Source of the DNA: Brassica napus | Lineage: Eukaryota; Streptophyta; Magnoliopsida; Brassicales; Brassicaceae | Reading direction: 5' to 3' | Assembly (NCBI RefSeq): GCF_020379485.1 | Contig: NC_063436.1 | Coordinates: 22,008,423-22,072,422, forward strand | Length of the DNA stretch: 64,000 nucleotides | Shown: in pieces, positions 47,901 to 59,643 of the stretch | Numbering within the stretch: position 1 is the stretch's first letter | Layout: each line of letters starts with the position of its first letter | The notes under the pieces: generated by a model | Told to the model about the DNA's origin: nothing | Databases searched by the model: none | Seen by the model: the letters and a program-made list of their open reading frames with translations, nothing else | Made by a program: the position numbers and the translations under genes

Positions 47901-50900
47901 ATCGACACTCTAAATTCCAAATCCTAACTCTATACTTGAAATTAGACTTTAAACATACACATGAAACCTTATACCCTAAACTCTAAATCATAAATTATGT
48001 TTTAATTTTTTTCTTTTGGAGAAAAGTCACACATTTTGTTTTAATCTTTAAAAAATTTATCATAAAATTTTAAATCATTAACTATTTCACCAATATATAA
48101 CCATTAACTGTACATACACAAAATTAATATATGTTTAACAAAAAAAATAAATTAACTAAAACATGATTAAACCAAATCTTAAAATAAACTAAATAACCAT
48201 GTTTTAGTTTTGGCATTAAATTAATTTTCCCATGTTTTGAGAATATACTCTATCTCATAACCCTACTTGACTCTTCTATCACTTTGTCTATTTCACGTGT
48301 AGCCTCCATCTACATTCTACACAGTTGTTAAAAAAAGAAGCCTCCATCTACACTTTATCACGTTTTCTCTCTTCCTCTAGCAAATCAACAATCCTCCTGA
48401 TTCTTCTTAATTTTTTTCTTCTATTTGATTATGTATCTCTCTCATTTTCTTCTCCCCTAGCCCTCTCTTTCTTTCCCTTTATTTCTCTGCAATTTTAAGG
48501 ATTCAGATTGCGAGTCATTACCCTACTGCCTCTCAACGACTATACAAATCCGCAGTGGAGATGGAGTTAACCAGTCAACGTATGTCTATCTCAGTTTCAT
48601 TTCTTTTCCGATTTGTTTTGTTATTTTTTCAGATTCCTGTTTGGTTGATTTTATTTTATTTGATGTTAGATTTCAGTCAGATATAGATACAGCCGAAGAT
48701 GATGTAGATGCAGCCAATGATGATTACAGATTTATATCTGGCCATTACAGTGGTAGAAGCTTTCGTTAGGAGGCCCGAGGATCTGAAAATTCAGTGCTAA
48801 TGATGATGATGAATACAAGGACGGCGGAGGTGTAGACAAGGGCCGAAGGAGAAGCTTCTAATGCCGTCAGGTTGACGTAATTTGAGGGAGGCAAAGGAGG
48901 CTGTGTAGTAGACCAGTGTTTACCCTAATTTGCTTTCCTTTGATCTGTATTATAATTGGTTATCTAATACTACTATTTTTTGTAACCAATTAACCAATAT
49001 ATGATTTGGGATATCAATAAAATATATTTTAGTTACATTTTTTTTTTGAATTTAATTTTCTTTTAACAAGAATCAGCTTTTATTTAATTCTAAATTAATT
49101 ATTTCTGAATATTTGATAATTACCACAAAGTTAAGTGACTATTTAGTTGCAAAATGTAACGGATATGTGACAGTAATAATGTTACAAATTGTGTTGAATT
49201 TGTTACGTAATCATGTGTAACAGTTTGTGTCGTTTTGTGACTATTTTAACACGTAACAATTTGTAACAAAACTGATACTATTGTAATCGTCTCTATAATT
49301 GCTACATTTTTGTGACTAAGTTAAATTTGTGACGACAGTATTGTAACCATTCAAAACTGTCACATATTAGTCACAATAGATAATTTGTGACGAAATATTT
49401 GTATATTGTGACTAAAAGCATTGTCACAATAGCCATTTTTTCTTGTAGTGTTTGGAAGAGAAAGCTGCCTAAGAGGCCAGTACCGTACACCAATATGTAA
49501 GCAACGACTACATTTTATCCATAAAGACAAAGAGACCGTTCAAATTTTTGAAAACTGGCATGTTTTTGATGAGAAATGTAATATGTTATTATTTTACCTG
49601 TAACAGTCTTAACCTTTGAGAATATTGAAGAAACTAGAAAACCAATGGCTATTTGAAGATTTAAGTAGATAAAATAGAAAACGAACTGGATGCTATAGGA
49701 ATTGAGCCGAAAGTACTTGAGTCCTATCACTGACCCAAATATCACCAAAGAAGCAACGTACAACACAGATATGGTTAGAAAATAGGCATATGAAATCAAC
49801 CAATATGGACCATCGCCTAGGCCGTGCATTTTCATTATAATCCTTAGACGTTCTTGTTTCTCATACACCAATGATGTCAAGATCACCTGCATGATTTATA
49901 GCTAGTCATTTCACATACAATGGGATAAATTAAAAAAAAAACATCCAAGTTATTTGTAAGAGAGAACTTACGGGGAACAAAAGAAGAACAACCCAAGTGA
50001 AGAAAAGTGGGCCAAGCAAAGACGCAATGTCAGTATTAAATCTAGTTGCGTGTTTAGGAACTTCTTTGACAAACTCAAATAATATCCTAAGCCCGGGGCC
50101 TTTCAGAAACTTCAGATAAGCATTTGATATCTGCAGAGGCATATGTTACAATGAGAGAAACATGATTGTAAGTGAATGCATGCCTTGACTCTTGAAAGTA
50201 CAACATGATACCTGATTGATAGATCGGGGAACTCGGACCAGCTTTACAGGCCCAGTTGAAAACTCGTCCTTGTAGGTTGAGTTATACCAGATGGTCACAT
50301 TGAAGTTTTTCTTATCCGTATTCATGAGATCATATGCTAATGCAAAGAAACAATGAGGTGGATCCTAAACATACGCTATGAAGATAATATATAAATGTAA
50401 TAAGTAAATGGAAGACAATTTCAAAACCTGCAGCGATCTCATTTGTAATCCCAGCAGGGTTTCCCCTATAACTACCCTTGAAAAGCTCATTATTGACATC
50501 TGCAGAGTTATTTCTCCAGAGACACAACCCTTGAACACACTTCACCTCTGAGATATTTAGACACAAAACCACTTCATATTAGTTTATCATCTTTCAAGTC
50601 AAACTTTTTCTTCGAACATCACAAGAAAGAAGTAAAAAAAAAAGTCATACCTGTCTGAATTTTTTCGAGAGAGAGTGGCCATGTAGAGTTTGCAGTGCAC
50701 AGAGGTTGGATATTGTAGATGGGGAGACCTGGGGCAAGACCTGGATCTGCGTAATTGTCTTTAGCTGCTGCTATTGGTGAACCCTAAAATTAAAAAAAGG
50801 AGATGGAATGAGTGTAGACTCTTGCACTCAAATTCAGACATATATATAGCCTTTAAAAGAAAGACATACCAAGATATTATTGGCTAAAGTAGGCAAGAGG

Positions 50901-51551
50901 TCGGAGGAATTAACCGCAAAAGAAGTAGCAAATATATTCGCGGATATAGCTGAAAGAGAACACGCTTGGGTAAGTTTCACATGCAGCAAGGATAAATAAA
51001 AGAGTTACGTATCAAACAAGGAAGATAAGCATATACCTTTACCAAGGGGCTGTTTTTCACCAGTCATAAGTATAGTTACAGGACAAGATCCTCCCATTGT
51101 TCCTCTACAGGACTTGTCAGGGAGGTCTTTGTAGGGAAGAAAATCGGTTTTAACAGAACGGAGTTCATGCTGTGGAATCTGCAACATGGGAGGCAACATG
51201 GGAGGGTTTGGGATGGGACACATACCACCAGATAAGTCAGCGCTACTCTTACAATCACCAGTCATATCAGAGACACCCTTCATCAGCGCATCGAGAACAT
51301 GTTGAATCGCTAGGAGAATTAAGCAGAGGAAGAGTGGAACTAGGATGAGCCTTACATTTGTCCATATATGTTTCCTCTGCATTTCAATTTCCATTAATTA
51401 AATAAACCCTTTTCTCAACTATATATATATAAGAAGTGGTGGTACTTGCTATTTAAATTTAATCAGAGAGGAAACAGACCTGGTAGGTTAAGTTCTTCCT
51501 GAGTAACGCATTTGCCTGCATCCAAAAACTTGCCTGACTAGGATCAGCCAT
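44997..51551 (-). pseudogene. ABCA11: Half-size ABCA transporter (ABCA11-like) interrupted by a CACTA element
   Basis: Sixteen exons on the minus strand: 51480-51551, 51037-51376, 50870-50949, 50651-50783, 50428-50547, 50212-50336, 49972-50130, 49598-49886, 49451-49507 plus 47012-47041 (one exon split by the transposon), 46592-46926, 46318-46518, 46119-46228, 45931-46015, 45693-45821, 45487-45592, 44997-45385. Without the insert and one target copy, exon lengths sum to 919 codons with no other stop. Begins MADPSQASFWMQANALLRKN; the N-half has membrane segments (LILVPLFLCLILLAI). The nucleotide-binding domain shows Walker [10 protein letters not shown], signature [12 protein letters not shown], Walker B VVYLDEPSTGLDP and the H-loop THSMEEA. 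Plant ABCA half transporters move lipids. The insertion removes a whole protein. Shares a promoter region with the next ABCA. Synteny suggests At5g61690. Confidence 0.85.
47042..49450. mobile_element. CACTA (En/Spm) transposon, 2409 bp, in an ABCA exon
   Basis: The left starts CACTACAAAAAAAAG and the reversed right starts CACTACAAGAAAAAATGGCT; both lead into TTGTGAC. The 3 bp target duplication is TTT (47039-47041 and 49451-49453). TGTGAC/GTCACA motifs recur many times within about 250 bp of each end, the subterminal repeats that bind CACTA transposase. No intact transposase is visible. A GC-richer block at 48480-48960 has exon-like patches of unknown origin. Clean ends indicate a fairly recent event. 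Confidence 0.9.
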
Positions 51552-51863
51552 CAATGAAGATAGAAAGAACGTTGGAGAATAGCCAAACACTTAAATTTGG
51601 AAACAAAATATCACAACATATAATCAGTTATAAGGAAAAGATAAATAAATAGAACTGCCCAAAAATAGATCATAGGTGAAATACACACAGTTGAACGTGA
51701 AAAACCTTAAAATTTGGAAACAAAAGATTGCATGTCCGTAAACCTTTTTGAAAAAAAAATTGTTTCCTAACATATTTTTAGATATAGAATTAGTAGAAAA
51801 GAAAACGTTTTTATATTTTTTTTTAAGTAATAAAATTAAGTACCCAAAAAAAAAATCTTGATA
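51552..51863. promoter_or_regulatory. 312-bp divergent promoter region between two ABCA genes
   Basis: The ATG codons of the minus-strand ABCA (51551) and the plus-strand ABCA (51864) are only 312 bp apart, head to head, so both promoters and both leaders share this AT-rich interval. No clear TATA is placed with confidence. Co-regulation is possible but untested. Confidence 0.6.
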
Positions 51864-54800
51864 ATGATTTTGCAACAAGGCTTACCGCTTCTTTATCAGC
51901 AGTTCACGGCGTTATTCAAGAAGAACCTGCTGCTCTCATGGAGGAACAAGAGATCTACGTGTCTTCAGCTCTTCTCATCATTCTTCTTCATCCTTGTCAT
52001 ATTCTGTATCGAGGAAGCTATGAAGGCGAGCGAGGCATCCTCAAGTGCCTACAAGAACGTCACCGATCCCATGCTTTTGTTTTCGCCGCCTATTCTTCCT
52101 TGTGAGGATAAGTTCTTCGTGAAGCTTCCTTGCTACGACTTCGTATGGAGCGGTAACAATAGCCGTCGTGTGACTGACATCGTCTCTGCAATCATGGCTA
52201 ACAATCCGGGGAGACCAATTCCGACCAACAAGGTTAGGTTCATATTATGTTTGGTTCTTGTTATAGTTTTAACTTAATATTGGTTCTAAAATGTTTCTCG
52301 TGTATGTTTTTTTTCCAGGTCCAATCATTCAAAGGACCTGAGGAGGTAGATGCATGGTTTATGTCACATCCTTTGCAAGTCCCAGGAGCTTTGCATTTTG
52401 CGGAAAGGAACGCTACAGTAGTCAGCTATGGAGTTCAGACAAATTCCTCATCGGAAGAAAAACGTGGTCGTATTGAAGATCCAACATTTAAGTTCCTTAT
52501 TCCTCTTCAAATAGCTGCAGAGCGTGAGATAGCAAGGTCTTTAATTGGAGGTAACATCTTGAAATCTTTGAGCTTAGAGACAAATGTCTTATATTGAAAG
52601 TTGAAGATAATCCTAATTAGTAGTAATAAGTAATATGGACCAGTCCACTTATCATCAATTATTTTTTAATTACTTTTTAATTGGAAATCCTGTGACTCTT
52701 TTGTATTCTCACAATTTCAGATCCAAAGTTTGGTTGGAGTTTTGGATTTAAAGAATTTGCACGCCCAGCTATTATAGGTGAAGCTATCTCTGCACTCAAA
52801 GTTATGGGACCAATCTTCTTTCTTGCCTTCTCCATGTTTGGTTTCGTTCTCCAGCTCGGTTCTCTTGTTACCGAGAAAGAGCTAAAACTTCGTCAGGCAA
52901 TGACAATGATGGGAGTTTTTGATACAGCTTATTGGTTATCATGGCTCATATGGGAAGGACTCCTTACGTTTGTATCATCACTCTTCTTAGTCCTCTTTGG
53001 AATGATCTTCCAATTCGATTTTTTCTTGAAGAACAGTTTCTTTGTTGTCTTCCTACTTTTCTTGCTTTTTCAGTTTAATATGGTAAATTAAAGATCCTCA
53101 TCATTCTTAATTATTTTCCATTGATTTTGCTGGGATAACACTTAAAATTAACTATGTCCTTTATGTTGCTAGATTAGCCTAGCGTTTGTGCTATCATCTT
53201 TCATTAGCAAATCATCTTCAGCTACAACTGTTGGTTTCCTTGTGTTTCTCATTAGCTTTATCTTACAGGTTTGATTCTCTTGGCTTTAACCTAGTTCCTT
53301 AAATCATGACCACTTCTTCTTACTAGTTACCATTTCTAAATGCTCAGATTGTATCAGCTACTGGATTCCCTTACTCCAGCGCTTATTCTGCTTCTCGCCG
53401 AGCGATTTGGTCACTCTTCCCACCCAACACTTTTTCTGCGGGCCTTAAGCTTCTTCTTGATGCAACTTCAACTCCAGAAAGTTCTGGAATTAGCTGGAGT
53501 GAAAGAGCTGTATGCGAAGGGGGCATGTCAACTTGTGTAATTTCAGTTGTATGTGGACGTTCATTCATAAAACATATTTCATTCATCAAATACTTTTTTA
53601 ACATTTTTTTTTTCAAACCACTACTTGTACATCTTTTTGTAGGATATTATCTACCAATGGCAAGTCGGATCGTTCCTTTTCTGGTTTGTTCTCGCCATGT
53701 ACTTTGACAATATTATTCCCAACGCGTCAGGTGTAAGAAAACCCATCTTCTATTTTTTAACACCTGGTTACTGGACTGGCAAAGGAGGCAATAAAATGGA
53801 AGGTATTGTTTCCTCATAGTTCTCCTGAGCAGTCTTTTAATTTGTTGGAAAATATAAACCCAAAACATGTTCCTATACACACTTTACAGAAGGTAGCATT
53901 TTTAGCTGTATCGGTTCAGTTCCACCCGTAGAGCATGTAGCGTCAGAGGACCAGGATGTGCTTGAAGAGGAGACACTAGTTAAGCAACAAGCAATGGATG
54001 GAATAGTTGATCCTAACATTGCAGTTCAGATTCATGGTCTTGCTAAGACGTATCCTGGAACTACAAAGCTTGGTTGTTGTAAATGCACCAAAACATCTCC
54101 TTTTCATGCTGTAAAGGTAATCTTTCTTGTTGAGGAAGTTAGTGGGTGTTATATGTCAAAGACTATAATCCACAAACCCTAATATGCTCATTGCCCGTTA
54201 TCGTTTCTAACATGAAAATGTAATATTATAACAACATTTCCATTTATTTATTTTTGGCTAAACAGTTCATGGAATATATGTTTAGGGTTTGTGGATGAAT
54301 ATAGCCAAAGACCAGTTGTTTTGTATGCTTGGACCCAATGGTGCAGGGAAGACAACTTCTATCAGCTGTTTGACTGGCATAAATCCAATTACTGGTGGGG
54401 ATGGTAAGGATCTGTTTGACAAGAAGCTAGTTTCCAAAACGTTTTTTAACCATTCTAATCTAATTAATAAGTTCAATCTGATTGACTTAAAACAGCTCTT
54501 ATCTATGGAGATTCCGTAAGAAGCTCTGTTGGTATGTCTAACATTCGTAAAATGATAGGAGTGTGTCCTCAGGTAGACTAGTTTCATTTTACTTAATAAC
54601 ATCGCAGCTTCTGTCACAATAGTCTAATTGTTCAGCGTAAATGTGTTTCACGTTTTTTTTCTTACAGTTTGATATCCTTTGGGATGCTTTATCAAGTGAA
54701 GAACACCTCCACCTCTTTGCTAGCATCAAAGGCTTGCCACCGCCATCGATCAACTCGGTACTAAGTCACCTGAATATCATCTCAAAATACTGCTGGGATC

Positions 54801-56146
54801 TCTAATGACTGATTTTAACATTAAAGCACACTTCTCTTCTTTATATATCTTTTAGTTACTTTTTTTTTGTTACAGACCGCTGAGAAGTTACTGGCGGATG
54901 TAAAACTGACAGGAGCGGCCAAAGTTAGAGCAGGAAGTTACAGTGGTGGAATGAAACGTAGACTCAGTGTTGCAGTTGCACTCATTGGTGATCCCAAGCT
55001 GGTCTTCCTAGATGAACCGGCATGTCACATGCTAACTCCTCTTTTAATGTGTTTATTAATTATACAAATCGATTTAAGATGGTGTACTTATATATGTATT
55101 GTAGACAACTGGCATGGACCCTATCACGAGGAGACATGTGTGGGACATTATACAAGAGTCAAAGAAAGGTCGTGCCATCATACTGACCACGCATTCCATG
55201 GAGGAAGCTGATATTTTAAGTGACCGAATAGGGATCATGGCTAAGGGCAGGCTCCGGTGCATTGGGACTTCAATCAGATTAAAATCCCGCTTCGGAACTG
55301 GTTTTGTTGCTACCGTTAGCTTCACTGAAAGCAAAAAGGACAATAGCAATGCTTCTGGAGATTCGCATGAGCCAGTGAAGAGATTCTTTAACGAGGTACG
55401 AATACACAATCAAAAGTTGTTTTAGTGGCCACTTTGACCTAAAGAAGAATTATTATTTGTAGCATTTGAAAGTTGAGCCAGCAGATGAAAACAAGGCTTT
55501 CATGACTTTTGTTATCCCCCACGACAAAGAGAAACTGCTTACGGTAAGGATGTACCAGAAATATATATATATGTATGTCTCTTAGGTATTAATCTACATA
55601 TGATATTCATCATTGTCGTCTCCACACGTAGGGTTTTTTTGAAGAGTTAGAAAACAGAGAATCTGAGTTTGGAATCTCGGACATACAGCTCGGGCTTGCA
55701 ACTCTTGAAGAAGTGTTTCTGAACATCGCTAGACGGGCTGAACTGGAAAATGCAACTACTGAAGGGATCATGGTCACTCTTGATTTAGTATCTGGCATCT
55801 CACTAGAGGTAAATCCAACTGCACACAAATATATATATATTATATTTTGTGTGTGTTCAAAATGTACCAGAGTTGAAGAATTCTAATAAGTTATATGGCG
55901 AATGTACAGATACCTGTGGGAGCCAGATTTGTTGGGATCCCTGATACAGAAAGCGCAGAGAATCCAAGTGGGGTAATGGTTGAAGTCTACTGGCAACAAG
56001 ACGGGTCGGGATCGATGTGCATCACGGGACATTCATCGGAGATGCGGGTCCCACAGAATGTTTTGGTGACACGTCCACCATCTCCAAATGCATTAGGACA
56101 TAAAGGGCTACGCCAAGCGGTTCGGGGTATTGTCATCGATTTATGA
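51864..56146 (+). CDS. ABCA12: Half-size ABCA transporter (ABCA12-like), intact
   Basis: Fifteen exons: 51864-52232, 52319-52550, 52721-53082, 53173-53268, 53348-53548, 53643-53802, 53890-54116, 54286-54403, 54496-54572, 54668-54757, 54876-55019, 55105-55395, 55463-55543, 55632-55808, 55910-56146; 953 residues, open frame. Starts [20 protein letters not shown]; first membrane segment in exon 1 ([14 protein letters not shown]), a large lumenal or extracellular loop, then a cluster of membrane segments in exons 3-6. Walker [11 protein letters not shown] (exon 8), signature [10 protein letters not shown] and Walker B LVFLDEP (exon 11), H-loop [14 protein letters not shown] (exon 12). Intron 11 has a GC donor (CCG|GCATGT), where the paralogue at 59644 has CCG|GTATGT. 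Related ABCA9 imports fatty acyl groups into the ER in Arabidopsis; the role here is inferred. Synteny: At5g61700. Confidence 0.9.
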
Positions 56147-56785
56147 ATCTAACAGATGATGTGTTTGCTTTGGAATCATGTACAAAGAGTGGATCGTTCT
56201 TTTCTTGTAGAGATTATAAAGTTGTAGCAATATCACATTATGTTTTGTGTTTGTTCAATGTGACAAAAGTAAGCGCACATACATGTTTTTTTTGAAACTA
56301 TTTATTCAACCAATTTTTTTTTACAAGCGCACATACATGTTTCAGACATGTTCGTGATTGACTTAGTTGCTGACATGTAATCAACTTTTTTATGATTGGT
56401 TTTCTTTCTTCCCAACGATATATAACTTACTTTTCAACTTTTTATTTGTTAGATACCCTCCCTTTTCCACCATTGGAGGTGCTCTAGTGAATTCAAACTT
56501 AAATAAATTAAAGAGAAATAAATTACTAAAAAGAGTATTCTAACACAAACATGATTTCTCAAGTTCTTTTATTATTTAGAAGACCATTTTCTTAAATATT
56601 TACAAAAAATATATGACCATAATTTCCCGTCATAAATATCATTACAATCTTTTTTAGAAAAATATGGTGGATTATATGCAACTACTAGCTTCCTTTATGG
56701 TAGTCAAGCCTTTTTTACTCTTAAATTAGAATGTTATCGTCCGAGTAATTCTCCTAAGTTTTTTCCTTTAACTACATATATCTAC

Positions 56786-57267
56786 TGTTGGACTCAATTC
56801 CGGTCAATACGTTAATGGGCTCCGATCAAAGTTATAGGCCGAAAGGAACCAATGTCTGTGGCAAGCAATCGAGCTCGAAAGCTAAGAAGTCGAGGCCCCG
56901 GAGATCGCGGAGCAGTTACGGAGGTCGCGGAGCAGCTACATACGGAGATCACGAAGTCGACTCATTATAAAGGAAGGAGAAGGGACATGAAGAAAGGCAC
57001 GTTGAAACCCCTAAAGAGAGCTACACATTAACATCGATCTTGTTTTCTTCCCGATCTTAGACTCTTTCTTTAGGGATCTCATTTGTATCATTCGATCTAA
57101 TTCAACTCATTGTATTCGATCTTATTCATCAATAAAGTCAATTTTTGTCTATTGGAAACTGTTTGAACATCATTGTGCTCTAAAGATATTGTTGCCTACA
57201 TCATTTGTCTTCCCTAGATCAAACTCCGATCACTATCAAATACTTAGTGTAGATTTTAGATTCTACA
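56786..57267 (+). mobile_element. Probable solo LTR, 482 bp
   Basis: Begins TGTTGGACTCAATTCCGG and ends AGATTCTACA. Flanks TCTAC and TCTGC agree at four of five bases, as for an old 5 bp target duplication. It contains a promoter-like CATTATAAAGG, and downstream an AATAAAGTCAATTTTTG motif resembling a polyadenylation region. A 60-residue frame inside (from 56788) is not a gene. Confidence 0.55.
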
Positions 57268-57722
57268 TCTGCTACTATTTACATCATAGTTTGATCATTG
57301 TCCAGTTTAGGATCTCACTGTTAAAAAAAGTAAACAAAATCATGTGGTTCTCCTATATATAAGGAACATTTTGTAAACATGTTGATTGTTCATTTTAAGG
57401 GCAGTGTATCAATCTGATCTAATGTCCTTACTAAATATAGTGAGACGAAGAAAGTGACCACGTCTATAAAAGTAGACCCAGAGAAGAGCGAATAGCCATA
57501 GAAATTTTAGCAAATTTCTTTTTCCATTCTTCCATGACCATGAATCTATAGAAGTTTATAGACAATTTCATTCACTTTAATAGTTAAATTTAGACTTTTA
57601 AACATATATATAAATTCACTTCTCACAATAAAAACACAATCACTCAAAAATAAAAACAAAAACAAAAACAAGATAAATTAATAATAAATTCAGTCAAAAA
57701 AATTATCTTCTCTAAGAATAAA

Positions 57723-59299
57723 ATGGCAAAAACGTCATTAACTATATATCTATCGTTACTTGTTGCATTAAGCACTGTTTATGAAACACAAGGGACATTC
57801 TCATTACCCCTTTACTTGAAGAACTTTCCCAAAGTAGGCCATGATTTTGAGTCTTTTGCTTACAAAGGTATGATGGATTTCATGGGTGACTTGGAAGGCA
57901 AATGTCCTCAGACCACAGAGTTTAAGGATTTTTTTCTAAAGCTGAAGGATTACATGGCATGTTACAGTTCAACAGCACCCGGGTCAAAAGATCTCCAAGT
58001 TGAGTTGTCAATAAAATCTGAGACACTCTTCAGGGCTATGTCTGATTTTAGTGGAACTAAAGGCGGAACATCAGTAAGTTTCATTTAGACGTTAACACTG
58101 GTATAGCAGGAAATAGTGCTGGTCTGACATTTAAAAAAAATTCATACTACCCTACTTTAAAATAAAAATTTGTCTTTATTCTTCCTATAATTTTTTTCGT
58201 TATGTTTTACATACAGTTAAAATTGTTATATAAAATCTTGATGTTCTAAACGACCTTTGTCTATGCCTTTAGACCCGGCCTGTCTATGCCTTCGGGCTGG
58301 TACGAAAGAAGATTTTCTCAACTTAAACTGGAAGTAAATGCAAGAGAAAGAAAAATGTTTCAAGCTCATTGGAAATTGTTTTGTTGTTTCGTTCCTTTTT
58401 GACGATAGGAGGATTCATGGACGCTAGTGGATGGCTTATTGTCAATGGGGAAGAGTTTGGTTGAGATGAAGAAGAGCGGTTCTAAGGAAATAACTTTTGA
58501 ACAAAGAAAAGAAACGATTCAATCTATGGTGAAATGGACTAGAGGAATCGGTCTATTCGTAAAGAAAGTCTCTGAGAGTAAAGGAAAATCTATTGATTTA
58601 TCATCATTTGGAATTGACTATGACAACAATGTGTCTTCTCCATCTGAGAGAGCTCTTTACGAAACACAAGGAACGTTCTCATTGCCCCACTACGTGAAGG
58701 ATTTTCCAAAAATGAGCAAAGACTTTGAGCCTTTTGCTTACAAAGGTATGTCAGGTTTCTTGGGGGCTTTGGAGAGTAAGTGTCCTGCCACAGCAGAGTT
58801 CAAAGATCTCTTTGTAACGGTAGCGGACTACATGGCCTGCTTCAAGTCAGGTATCAAGGTCGAAATGCAAGAAAAATCAGTGAAACTCTTTAGGGCTATT
58901 TCTGTATTGGATGGTACTAACGGCGGAACATCAGTAAGTTATAGTCCCATATATTAACATTCATATGGTACCCGGGCATGTTCCTCGCGGTTTTATATTA
59001 AAAAAATTGTGGTATTTTTGTTTTCTTTTTGGCGATAGGTGGATTCTTGGAGGATGGTCGACGGTATGTTGTCAATGGGAATACTTGTGACTGAGATGAA
59101 GAAGAATGTTTCTCAGGAGATAACTTTTGAACAAAGAAAGGAACTGATAGGGGGTATGGTGAAATGGGCTCGAGCTATTGGTCTACTTGTTAAGACAGCC
59201 TCCGAGAAAAAAGGAAAATCAATTGATCTAGCATCTTTTGGAGTTGATTATAGCCCCCATGTTGCTTCTCCTTTCAAAGGAGCTAGCGGTGAGCTATAA
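57723..59299 (+). CDS. Secreted protein with two DUF1216 repeats (At5g61720-like)
   Basis: Three exons: 57723-58073, 58409-58933, 59039-59299; 378 residues. A signal peptide spans about residues 1-24 (MAKTSLTIYLSLLVALSTVY). Repeat 1 (about 25-205) runs from YETQGTFSLPLYLKNFPKVG to SIDLSSFGIDYDNNVSSP, repeat 2 (about 210-375) from YETQGTFSLPHYVKDFPKMS to SIDLASFGVDYSPHVASP. Each repeat has an internal intron at the same place (GGTS| then DSW), both phase 0. Each has a conserved KCP...CY/F pair, perhaps a disulfide. DUF1216 proteins are crucifer-specific, often pollen-expressed (general knowledge, function unknown). It lies between two ABCA genes, as in Arabidopsis. A TATATATAAATTC lies about 115 bp upstream. 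Confidence 0.88.
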
Positions 59300-59643
59300 A
59301 GATAAGCCCTGCAGTTTCTACTTTAATTCCAATAATGTAAAAAGTAAAATATTATTTCAACAAGAAATCTTTTATCAGTTGTAAAAGATTTAGCTATTGT
59401 AAATATAATTCTATATTAATAAAAGATTTATCAAGTCTACTTGTTTCTCAGTCGACTACCTTCGATGGTAGTTAAGGTTCATTTTTTTATAATCAACAAA
59501 ATCTCAATTCTCGTTACTGCTATTGGGACTTGGGAGAGTGTAATTTAAGACCAGAACACCTTTATTCACTGTGAAATTTTAAATAAAAAGCATTGCAATC
59601 TAAATGTCCCCGTAAACTAATTTTAAAACTCTAGCATAATATA

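Noticed and set aside
56788..56970. 60-residue frame with basic RPRRSRSS motifs
   Set aside because: It starts inside a probable solo LTR, has no homology I recognise, and no supporting promoter or exon structure.
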